Of a stretch of DNA of 64,000 bases, positions 15,378-22,854 are shown one piece after another (the stretch's first letter is position 1; each line of letters begins with the position of its first letter). The position numbers and the translations under genes are program-made. The notes below the pieces were generated by a model. That model saw only the letters and a list, made by a program, of their open reading frames with translations, had not been told where the DNA came from and ran no database searches. The stretch is from Ga0077527 sp964433345 (GTDB lineage Bacteria > Pseudomonadota > Gammaproteobacteria > Burkholderiales > SG8-41): contig CAYSQJ010000008.1 of the NCBI GenBank assembly GCA_964433345.1, forward strand, positions 62,001 through 126,000, written 5' to 3'.

Positions 15378-16091
15378 TCAGCTGGCCTTCAGATTCGGCT
15401 CGTCGGAAGCGATCAATCCATCCACCAGTCTGACGATGCGATCGCAGCGCGCAGCCAGCCTGGGATCATGGGTCACGACCAGCAACGCAGTGCCGAAGTC
15501 GCGGTTGAAGCGGCGCAGCAGCTCAAAAATGCTGTCGCTGGTGTGGGTGTCGAGATTGCCGGTCGGCTCGTCGGCCAGCACCAGCCGCGGCCCCAGCACC
15601 AGCGCCCGCGCGATCGCCACCCGCTGCTGCATGCCGCCGGAAAGCTGCTGCGGCTTCTTGTCCATCGCATCGGCGAGTCCGACGGCGGCCAGCAGTTCTT
15701 CGGCGCGCCGCCGGATGGCTGCCGGCCCGCCCTGGTCCCTGGGGCGCATCAATCCGGGCAGCATCACGTTCTCCAGAGCGGTGAACGCCGGCAGCAGGTG
15801 GTGAAACTGGAAAATGAAGCCCAGTATCTCGTGACGCGCCCGGGTGCGCTCGTCGTCGCCGAACCGGGTGACATCCCGGCCCGCCAGTTCGTAGTGGCCG
15901 CCGGATGCGGTTTCCAGCAGCCCGAGCGCATTGAGCAGGGTGCTTTTTCCGGAACCCGAGGGACCGATCAATGCGGTGAACTCGCCGGGCGCGATCTCAA
16001 GGTCGATGCCGTGCAGCACCTCCTCGGCGTTGGGCAGGCCTTCGTTGTAGGTCTTGCGCAATCCCTGCAGGCGCACCAGCGGCTGCGTCAT
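15378..16091 (-). CDS. ABC transporter ATP-binding protein (MacB/LolD type)
   Basis: 237 residues. Walker A GPSGSGKST, signature LSGGMQQRVAIARAL, Walker B LVLADEPTGNLD and the switch His in VVTHDP are all intact. Length and lack of extra domains fit the LolD/MacB subfamily that powers mechanotransmission rather than transmembrane import. Start chosen at MTQPLVRLQ (16091); the upstream extension overlaps the permease gene. It is the third gene of the operon adaptor-permease-ATPase, four bases after the permease stop. Confidence 0.93.
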   Translation of the reverse strand: MTQPLVRLQGLRKTYNEGLPNAEEVLHGIDLEIAPGEFTALIGPSGSGKSTLLNALGLLETASGGHYELAGRDVTRFGDDERTRARHEILGFIFQFHHLLPAFTALENVMLPGLMRPRDQGGPAAIRRRAEELLAAVGLADAMDKKPQQLSGGMQQRVAIARALVLGPRLVLADEPTGNLDTHTSDSIFELLRRFNRDFGTALLVVTHDPRLAARCDRIVRLVDGLIASDEPNLKAS

Positions 16092-16095
16092 CGCA

Positions 16096-17322
16096 TCAAC
16101 CCCGGATCGCCTGCGCCGGGTCCAGACGCGCCGCATTGCGTGCAGGCAGCACCGCGGCGAGCAGGCCTAGCACGGCGGCCGTGACCACGACAATGCCGAT
16201 CAGGCCGAAATCGAAATTCAGCGAAAACAGCGCCTCGCCTTCAGAGTTGCGCAGGATGCGGCTGAACAGGGACACCAGCCCCAGCCCCAGCCCCGAGCCG
16301 AGCAGCGCGCCGGCAACCCCGACGATCACGCCCTGCAACAGGAAAACCACCAGCATCTGGCGCCGCGTCGCGCCCACCGCGCGCAGGATGCCGATCTCCT
16401 TGCGCTTCTGCACCACCGATACCACCAGCACGCTGGCGATGCCCAGCGCGACCACGACGGTGATGAAAAAGCGGATCAGCAGGGTCATGATGTCCTGGTT
16501 CTTGATCGCGGTGAACACCTGGTTGTTGGTCTGGATCCAGCTTTCGATCAGCTGGCCGGACTGCGCGCGCAGCCGCGCCGCAACCTCGTCGGCCTGCATG
16601 ATGTCGCGTACCGCCAGGTCGAGGTTGGTGATGCGCCCGGGAATGCCCAGCAGGCTCTGCGCTGCGCGCAGGTCGGTGTAGACATAACGCCGGTTGAGCT
16701 CCCGCGAGCCGAGATCGAGCAGGGCACGGATGCGGAAAACCTCGCTGACACCCGTTGCCGACTGCACCCGGAAACGATCGCCGAGCACCGCCCCGAGGTC
16801 CTTGGCCAGCTCGATGCCGACCAGGGCATCCCCGGGTTCCAGCTGCAGCACGCCGGCCCTGACCTTGTCGTCGAGGCGTACCACGCGCAGGTATTTGTCG
16901 AGTTCGGTGCCGACGATCACCACGGAACGCGAGGCATCGCCCTTGATGCCCAGCGCGGATCCGGAGGCCACCGGCGCCACGGCGGTAACACCTTCCACGA
17001 GCTCGGTGGCGCGTGCCAGTGCCGGCCAGCCGTCAATGGTCGTCAGCCGTTGCGGCCGCGCCTGCACCGAGGCCACGCGTGGCGCGCTGTCGCTGCCGGC
17101 GAACAGCGGCGAAACGGTCTCCTCGGGCGGCTTGACCACGACATGCGGCTGCGCGCCGGTGACGCGCATGATGAGATCGCCCTGCACGCCGGTCAGCACC
17201 GCGGTAATGAAAAAGATCACGGCCACGCCGATGCCGGCGCCGCCGATGATCAATGCCGTCTGCATGCGGCCCTCGCGCAGGAAGCGCAGCGCGACCGCAA
17301 GCTCGAAGCCGAGGCTGCTCAT
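16096..17322 (-). CDS. ABC transporter permease (FtsX/MacB type)
   Basis: 408 residues. One N-terminal membrane segment (about 19-40), a large periplasmic domain, then three membrane segments in the C-terminal third form the FtsX fold. GILRAVGATRRQMLVVFLLQG is the conserved coupling segment, and the C-terminus PARNAARLDPAQAIRG is diagnostic of MacB/LolC-like permeases. Its ATG overlaps the stop of the adaptor gene by four bases. With the ATPase and adaptor it should form a tripartite efflux or envelope lipid/lipoprotein transport pump; substrate unknown. Confidence 0.93.
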   Translation of the reverse strand: MSSLGFELAVALRFLREGRMQTALIIGGAGIGVAVIFFITAVLTGVQGDLIMRVTGAQPHVVVKPPEETVSPLFAGSDSAPRVASVQARPQRLTTIDGWPALARATELVEGVTAVAPVASGSALGIKGDASRSVVIVGTELDKYLRVVRLDDKVRAGVLQLEPGDALVGIELAKDLGAVLGDRFRVQSATGVSEVFRIRALLDLGSRELNRRYVYTDLRAAQSLLGIPGRITNLDLAVRDIMQADEVAARLRAQSGQLIESWIQTNNQVFTAIKNQDIMTLLIRFFITVVVALGIASVLVVSVVQKRKEIGILRAVGATRRQMLVVFLLQGVIVGVAGALLGSGLGLGLVSLFSRILRNSEGEALFSLNFDFGLIGIVVVTAAVLGLLAAVLPARNAARLDPAQAIRG

Positions 17323-18527
17323 TCCCGCCCGCGCACGCGGGCTCCGGCCTCGAGGTCGCGGGACAGGATCACCCGCTCACCGGCCCGGATGCCCTCGCTG
17401 ACGACCACCCGGCCCTGGGTCTGCAAGCCGGTTTTCACCGGTACGCGCACCGCCCTGCCCTCGCGCTCGACCAGCACCCAGGGCGCTTCGGTCTGCAACT
17501 GGCGGATGGCCTCGGCCGGCAGCAGGATGGTCTGTTTGAGGACGGGACCCGGCACGTCGATGGCCACCGTCATGTCGGCTTTCAGCAGCGAAGGCGGTTT
17601 TGCGACATCGAGGCGCAACTCCACGGTGCCGCGCGCAGGATCGATGCCGGGAGAAATGTAATTGACCACCGCTTCGAAACGCTCGTTGGGAAAAGCGTCC
17701 GCGGCGGCAGTAGCCACCGCGCCGGCCTTGATCAGCGGCAGGTTCTTCTCGTCGACCTGCACGATCAGCCGCGCCGCACCGTCCAGCGCCAGCGTCATCA
17801 TCCGGCGTCCGGGCTGGGCGATGTCGCCCGGCTCGATCAGGCGTTCGAGGACAACACCCGCCGCCGGCGCGCGAATCAGCGCCTGTGCAAGCTTTGCCTG
17901 TGCAAGCTGCAACGCCGCCTCGGCCTCGACCCGCTGGCTTTGCGCCTGCTGCGCTTCGGCGCCGCCCGAGGCCTGGGCACCGGACTGAGCGCGGGCACCC
18001 GCCAGCGCACTGCGCGCAACTTCGAGCTGGCGCTCAGCATCGTCCACCCGCGACTGGCTGACGAAGCCCTTCGCCAGCAGGTCGCGCGCGCGCTGCGCCT
18101 CGCGTTCCGCCAGAGAGAGATTGGCCTGCGCCTGCTGCTGGGCGGCAACGGCCGTCGGCAAGGCCAGGGTCTGTACCGAGCTGACCCGCGCCTGCGCACG
18201 TTTCACGGCAGCCTGCGCCTGCGCCACCGCAGCTTTCAATTCCCGCTGCTCGAGTTCGACCAGAATCTCGTTTTCGGCCACCCGCGCACCCTCGCGCACA
18301 TGCACCGTCTCAACGCGGCCGGTGATGGTCGCGCCGATGTCGACCCGCGCCGGCGGCAACACGCGGCCACTGGCAACAACGCTGGTCTGGATGTCCGCGA
18401 CCGTCGCGGTGACGAACTGCACTGTCACCGGTTTCGGGCGGATGACGAAAAAAATGACCGCCGCCGCGACCAGCGCAAGAATGATGAAAGACAGGAATCG
18501 GCGCACAGGTTGCAGGTTTGAGGGCAA
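17319..18527 (-). CDS. Efflux periplasmic adaptor subunit (HlyD/MacA type)
   Basis: 402 residues. An N-terminal membrane anchor (FLSFIILALVAAAVIFFVI) is followed by the beta-barrel/lipoyl half GRVLPPARVDIGATITGRV, a long Ala/Gln/Arg-rich coiled-coil hairpin (about residues 85-200) and the second lipoyl half RAPAAGVVLERLIEPGDI. It bridges the inner membrane ABC pump to an outer membrane channel. First gene of the three-gene operon. The channel (TolC type) is not in the window. Confidence 0.92.
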   Translation of the reverse strand: MPSNLQPVRRFLSFIILALVAAAVIFFVIRPKPVTVQFVTATVADIQTSVVASGRVLPPARVDIGATITGRVETVHVREGARVAENEILVELEQRELKAAVAQAQAAVKRAQARVSSVQTLALPTAVAAQQQAQANLSLAEREAQRARDLLAKGFVSQSRVDDAERQLEVARSALAGARAQSGAQASGGAEAQQAQSQRVEAEAALQLAQAKLAQALIRAPAAGVVLERLIEPGDIAQPGRRMMTLALDGAARLIVQVDEKNLPLIKAGAVATAAADAFPNERFEAVVNYISPGIDPARGTVELRLDVAKPPSLLKADMTVAIDVPGPVLKQTILLPAEAIRQLQTEAPWVLVEREGRAVRVPVKTGLQTQGRVVVSEGIRAGERVILSRDLEAGARVRGRE

Positions 18528-18532
18528 GCGGT

Positions 18533-19930
18533 TCAGCGTCCGGCGAGGAAATCGCGGACGCTGCCTTCATCGCGCAGCCGCCAGATGCGCGCGATGATCG
18601 ACTCCAATTCTTGCGGAGTCGCCGCCTGTGAGTACCCGACCAGACGCCGGGCCTTGTCCTCGAGTTCGGCGCGCGACAGTGTATTCGCCGGATCGCCCTT
18701 GGGCGTATCGACACGGCATTCAAGGGTACGGCCATCCCTGGTCTGCACCGACACCCGGCCCAGCCAGCGTTTCGGATAGGCTGCGTCGACCTCGGCATCA
18801 AGAACCATGCTCACGCGGCCATGGAAATTACGTATCTCTTTGTTTTTTAAAGATTTTTCAGTAAAATCCGCCAATGCTGCACGCCCCAGCACCGCGATCT
18901 GGGCCAGCACGAAGCCCATGGAAAACTTCGACTGATGAATGGTCTGCGGATCGGTGACCGGTCCGAGGACGTCGATCGCACCCTGGTGCACATGCGCCGT
19001 GACTTTGACGATGTCATCAGCCTTCAGCCCGTGCTGCTGCATCAGTGCCAGCAATGCGTCTGCCGCGGGATGGGTATGACGGCAGGAGGCATGGAACTTG
19101 AACGAGGTCTCGGCAGTGGCCCAGCGCGTGCCGAGTCCGTCGGTCAGCCAGCGCGCATCGGCATCGCTGGACATTGCGGCGGCCATGCCCTGCTTGCCCT
19201 CGAAAATCGCATGCGCGCCGGTGAAACCGTCGCGCGCGATGTACGCAGCCATCAGCCCGTCGGCTGCAGCCTTGGCGGTATGCAACTGCTTGGAGTCCGC
19301 AGCATCGCGCAGGAACTCCCACAAGCCGGCCGCCATGGTGCCAGCCGAACCCAGTGTATGCTGCATCTTCCCCGCATCGAGCTTGAGGATGTGTGCCACA
19401 CCGGCCGCCGCCGCCAGCTTGCCCGCGGTGCCGGTGGTGTGGAACACCGTGTAATGCGACCGGCCGAGAAATTCGCCGACGCGCACGCCGCACTCGTAAC
19501 CGGCAACAGCCGCGGCAATCAGCTCCCTGCCCGTGGCACCGACATCCTGTGCCGCCGCCAGCACCGCCGGAAACACCACCGTGCCCGGATGCAGCACCGA
19601 GCTGTTGTGCAGATCATCCTGCTCAACAAAATGCGAGGCTGCGCCGTTGACCAATGCGGCAAAAAAGGGCGAGGTTCGCCGGCGAGTCAGCAGATTTTCG
19701 GCGCTGCCGTCCTGCGGCCCCATTGCCGTAGCGAAGGCATCGATGGTCATCACCGGCCGTGCGCCCTTGCCCGCCAGGGCCGAGGCAAACCAGTCGAGGA
19801 ACAGTTCTTCGGTGCGCGCCACGACAGGCGCGGGAATGTCCTCGTAACGGATCGAGGCGAGAAACCCGCTGAGGATCTGCGAGGGACTGGCCGCGGGGCT
19901 CGCGGCTGATTTTTTTGCTGCCATTTGCAT
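18533..19930 (-). CDS. MmgE/PrpD family protein (second paralogue)
   Basis: 465 residues. LFLDWFASALAGKGA, NGAASHFVEQDDLHNSS (site His/Asp region), HTTGTAGKLAAAAGVA and FKFHASCRHTHPAADALL are family features. The frame is open much further upstream, but that part is antisense to the next gene; the ATG at 19930 follows CGGAG and is taken as start (Met3 is also possible). It is divergent from the citryl-CoA-lyase-like gene, so the two may share a regulatory interval of about 125 bases and act on related (methyl)citrate-like compounds. It is five bases upstream of the adaptor gene on the same strand, so read-through into the efflux operon is possible. Confidence 0.88.
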   Translation of the reverse strand: MQMAAKKSAASPAASPSQILSGFLASIRYEDIPAPVVARTEELFLDWFASALAGKGARPVMTIDAFATAMGPQDGSAENLLTRRRTSPFFAALVNGAASHFVEQDDLHNSSVLHPGTVVFPAVLAAAQDVGATGRELIAAAVAGYECGVRVGEFLGRSHYTVFHTTGTAGKLAAAAGVAHILKLDAGKMQHTLGSAGTMAAGLWEFLRDAADSKQLHTAKAAADGLMAAYIARDGFTGAHAIFEGKQGMAAAMSSDADARWLTDGLGTRWATAETSFKFHASCRHTHPAADALLALMQQHGLKADDIVKVTAHVHQGAIDVLGPVTDPQTIHQSKFSMGFVLAQIAVLGRAALADFTEKSLKNKEIRNFHGRVSMVLDAEVDAAYPKRWLGRVSVQTRDGRTLECRVDTPKGDPANTLSRAELEDKARRLVGYSQAATPQELESIIARIWRLRDEGSVRDFLAGR

Positions 19931-20056
19931 GGTGGACTCCGGATAGTGCGCGGAAAGAAGCGTCATTTTAGAATGAAACCGTCCGCCCCAATCCTGAAAA
20001 TCCCTTACTGTCGGGGTTATCGCCGGGGCCTTGACCCACATCAGACGGAATCCATC

Positions 20057-20836
20057 ATGCCCAAACGCAAAGCCATACGCACCGACATCGCCTGGAGCGC
20101 CGTCGACCGCATCACCGTCAAAGGCCACGATCTGTGCACCGACATCCTCGGCAAACTGTCGCTGGGTGACATGGCCTTCCTTGAAATGACCGACCGCCTG
20201 CCGACACCACGTGAATCGGTGATGTTCAATGCCATTGCCGTGACCCTGGTCGAACATGGCCTGACGCCGAGTTCGCTCGCCGCCCGCATGACTTACACAG
20301 GCGCGCCGGAAGCGATGCAGGCCGCCGTCGCCGCCGGCCTTTGCGGACTGGGCAGCGTTTTCGTCGGCAGCATGGAAACCGCGGCGCGCATGCTGCAGGA
20401 GGCCCTGCCCGATCCAAAAGCCGACGCCGACCTCGACGCGTTGGCCGCGCAAATCGTCGATCGCTTCAAAAGCCGCAGGCAGATCGTCCCCGGCATCGGC
20501 CACACCCTGCACAAGCCGGTCGACCCGCGCGCGCCGCGGCTGTTCCAGATCGCCGCCGAACAGGGTTACGACGGCCCCTACGTAAAACTGATGCAGAAGG
20601 TCGGTGAGCAGGCCGAGAAGGTGTACGGCAAGTCGCTGCCGGTCAACGCCACCGGTGCCATCGGGGCAATCGCCAGCGAACTGCAGCTGCCCTGGAAAAT
20701 CGTCCGCGGCATCGGCGTGCTGGCGCGCGCGATCGGCCTGGTCGGCCATATCCTCGAGGAAATGAAAAACCCGATGGCCTACGAAATCAAGCAGCGCGCA
20801 GAAGAGGAAGCGACCGCACATCTGCGCGGATCATGA
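20057..20836 (+). CDS. Citryl-CoA lyase / citrate-synthase-fold protein
   Basis: 259 residues, far shorter than the 380-430 of true citrate synthases and typical of stand-alone citryl-CoA lyase-type members. GIGHTLHKPVDPRAPRL carries the catalytic His-region and Asp; DRLPTPRESVMFNAIAVTL and the late VNATGAIGAIASELQLPW follow the pattern of the CoA-binding small-domain. It likely cleaves or forms a citryl-CoA-like thioester. It is divergent from an MmgE/PrpD gene and overlaps the downstream DUF2970 gene by four bases. The exact acyl substrate is unknown. Confidence 0.85.
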   Translation: MPKRKAIRTDIAWSAVDRITVKGHDLCTDILGKLSLGDMAFLEMTDRLPTPRESVMFNAIAVTLVEHGLTPSSLAARMTYTGAPEAMQAAVAAGLCGLGSVFVGSMETAARMLQEALPDPKADADLDALAAQIVDRFKSRRQIVPGIGHTLHKPVDPRAPRLFQIAAEQGYDGPYVKLMQKVGEQAEKVYGKSLPVNATGAIGAIASELQLPWKIVRGIGVLARAIGLVGHILEEMKNPMAYEIKQRAEEEATAHLRGS

Positions 20837-21066
20837 ACGATCACGGCGACAGCAGTTCAGAGGACCCGGCGTCCGCGCCCCGGAAAGCCGGCTGGCGACA
20901 GGTCATGGCCACGATGTTCTGGGGCCTGCTGATGATCGGCAGGAAAGGCACCTGGGAGCGCGACGGCGCGACCCTGACCCGGTGGCAGATTCTGGCCGGC
21001 GCGCTGCTGATGACCGCTCTGGTCATCACGGCGCTGCTGCTGTTGGTGCGCCTCGCGACCCGCTAG
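20833..21066 (+). CDS. DUF2970 small membrane protein
   Basis: 77 residues. A polar N-terminus of about 20 residues precedes MATMFWGLLMIGRKG and RWQILAGALLMTALVITALL, a single C-terminal membrane helix, as in DUF2970 proteins of betaproteobacteria. The ATG overlaps the preceding stop (ATGA), so its translation is coupled to the lyase gene. Function unknown. Confidence 0.83.
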   Translation: MNDHGDSSSEDPASAPRKAGWRQVMATMFWGLLMIGRKGTWERDGATLTRWQILAGALLMTALVITALLLLVRLATR

Positions 21067-21087
21067 CGCCAGCCACTCCGGATCGCT

Positions 21088-21291
21088 CTACTTCTGCCCC
21101 TCTTTCGCGGCTTCCTGGATTTTTTCGCCGGCCTGCTCAATTTTCTTGCCCGCCTCCTGCACCTCGTTGTCGAAGGCCTTGCCGGCGCGCTCTGCCGGCC
21201 CTTCTTCCTTCTGGCAGCCGGCAAGTCCGGCCAGCAGCAGCCCTGCCGCCAGCACCGTGATCATGCGACCCATGGTTCCGTTTCCGTTCAT
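21088..21291 (-). CDS. Small entericidin-like lipoprotein
   Basis: 67 residues from the ATG at 21291, which has GGAG upstream. ITVLAAGLLLAGLAGC is a lipoprotein signal with lipobox LAGC; the roughly 40-residue mature part is a charged amphipathic helix with the repeats EAGKKIEQAGEKIQEAAK. Such Lys/Glu/Ala helical lipoproteins occur widely in proteobacterial envelopes. No specific function can be assigned. Confidence 0.75.
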   Translation of the reverse strand: MNGNGTMGRMITVLAAGLLLAGLAGCQKEEGPAERAGKAFDNEVQEAGKKIEQAGEKIQEAAKEGQK

Positions 21292-21366
21292 GTGAATCTC
21301 CTTGTCCGGGTAGTGCATCAATGCCTCAACAGGTGAGCCGCGAGTGTAGCGCGACCCGTGCCGCAG

Positions 21367-21864
21367 TCAGCCGCGAATCGACAATATGAACTCCGGGATC
21401 ACTCCCAGCCGGCGATAGCGCCGCAGCACCGCTTCCGGCAGCTTCGCCACGTTTCTCACCACGCGGCGGCACCCAGCGCTTCCGCAATTGCAGCGCATCG
21501 TCCACACGTCATCCGCGCCGAGCAGCGTTGAATAATCGTGGGTGACTTCCTCGCCCGCCGCAATCGGGCGCAAGGCGACGAGCTTCAGGCCGCGCGCATC
21601 CTTGACGATGCCGCTGTTCGGATCACAGGAATGGTTGGCATAGTCGCTGATGCCGCCGGTGGGGCTCAGATAACGGTCGGCATCGTAGCGAAAACAGTTC
21701 TCGCCGCGGCGGATATTGCCCTGCTGCCAGTAGCGCCATACTGTGTCGGCGTCGACGATCCTGCCGTGTATGCGCAGTACGGTGGCGCCGGGCCTGAAGC
21801 CGCGCAGCGCGACGATACCCTTGCCGTTGCGCACGGTGCGCACGGCGAGATGCTTGCGATTCAT
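21367..21864 (-). CDS. SET-domain protein with post-SET cysteine motif
   Basis: 165 residues from the ATG at 21864. The SET core is complete: GKGIVALRGFRPGATVL (GxG strand), DYANHSCDPNSG (NHxCxPN knot), GEEVTHDYSTL (ExxYDY-like) and the post-SET CNCGSAGCR. These residues bind S-adenosylmethionine and zinc in lysine methyltransferases. Bacterial SET proteins can methylate ribosomal, nucleoid or host proteins; the target here is unknown. It follows the Bug gene by 16 bases on the same strand, which does not suggest a function. Confidence 0.85.
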   Translation of the reverse strand: MNRKHLAVRTVRNGKGIVALRGFRPGATVLRIHGRIVDADTVWRYWQQGNIRRGENCFRYDADRYLSPTGGISDYANHSCDPNSGIVKDARGLKLVALRPIAAGEEVTHDYSTLLGADDVWTMRCNCGSAGCRRVVRNVAKLPEAVLRRYRRLGVIPEFILSIRG

Positions 21865-21880
21865 GAAAAAGTCCGGAAAT

Positions 21881-22840
21881 TCAGTCAGCCCGGATGTTGC
21901 CCGCCTTCGCCACCCTCGTCCAGTTCGCGATCTCGCCGGCCACGAACTTCGCAAACTCCGCCGGATTGCTGCCGATCACCTCCCCATACTGCGCGTCGAT
22001 GCGTTCGCGCACATCAGCCAGCGCCACGACTTTCGCGGCTTCGGCGCTGAGCCGGCTCAGAACCGCAGGTCGCACCTGTGCCGGGGCGACAATGCCGAAC
22101 CACGAGGTGGCGTTGACCGCCGCAAATCCCGCTTCAGCAGTGGTCGGCACTTCGGGCAGCACGGCGACGCGCTTCGCGCTGGTCACCGCCAGTGCACGAA
22201 CCTTGCCGTTGCGCAGCTGCGGCACTGCAAGCGTCAGCGTCGGAAACACCATCGTGATCTGGCCGCCGAGCAGGCTGCTCATCGCCGGCGCAGCGCCCTT
22301 GTACGGCACATGCAGGATACTGATTCCGGCAGCCACCTTCAGCTGTTCGCCGGCCATGTGCAGGGGTGTGCCGACACCGCCGGAACCGAAGGTCAGCTGT
22401 TCCGGCTTGGCCTTCGCCAGCTCGACCAGTTCGCGCATCGTGCGGGCCGCCACCGAGGGATGCACCACCAGCGCGTTCGGCACGCTCATCACCTGGCTGA
22501 TCGGCGCAAAATCCTTCTGCACATTGAAGGGCAGCCTGGCGTAGATCGCGGGCACGATGCCGAAGGCGGTATCAGCCATCAGCAGCGTATAGCCGTCAGG
22601 GGCACCTTTCGCGACCAGTTCGGTCCCGATCAGCGAGCCGGCACCGGGGCGGTTGTCGACGACGACGCTCTGGCCCAGCCTCTCGGCGAGCTTCGGTGCG
22701 GTAACCCGCGCTGCGAAATCGGTGGTTCCGCCCGGGGCATAGGCGACTACCATGCGCAGCGGCCGCGCCGGATATTCGGCCGCCGTCACCCAAGAGGATG
22801 ACAAAATAATCAATAAAAACAAGTACTTAAATATGTCCAT
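21881..22840 (-). CDS. Bug/TctC-family substrate-binding protein
   Basis: 319 residues from the ATG at 22840. A signal peptide (FKYLFLLIILSSSWVTAA) encoded by unusually A/T-rich DNA is followed by YPARPLRMVVAYAPGGTTD, the Bug signature, and by DNRPGAGSLIGTELV and LHVPYKGAAPAMSSLLGGQ. It should bind a carboxylate in the periplasm. No TctA or TctB is adjacent. It sits directly downstream of prpE and acuI, so its ligand may feed that pathway. A GTG at 22858 overlapping the prpE stop is an alternative start. Confidence 0.9.
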   Translation of the reverse strand: MDIFKYLFLLIILSSSWVTAAEYPARPLRMVVAYAPGGTTDFAARVTAPKLAERLGQSVVVDNRPGAGSLIGTELVAKGAPDGYTLLMADTAFGIVPAIYARLPFNVQKDFAPISQVMSVPNALVVHPSVAARTMRELVELAKAKPEQLTFGSGGVGTPLHMAGEQLKVAAGISILHVPYKGAAPAMSSLLGGQITMVFPTLTLAVPQLRNGKVRALAVTSAKRVAVLPEVPTTAEAGFAAVNATSWFGIVAPAQVRPAVLSRLSAEAAKVVALADVRERIDAQYGEVIGSNPAEFAKFVAGEIANWTRVAKAGNIRAD

Positions 22841-22854
22841 CACCCCCCCGTCAG

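Noticed and set aside
19931..20821. N-terminal extension of the second MmgE/PrpD frame by about 297 residues
   Set aside because: The extension is antisense to the citryl-CoA-lyase-like gene; the ATG at 19930 has a ribosome site and gives a normal length.
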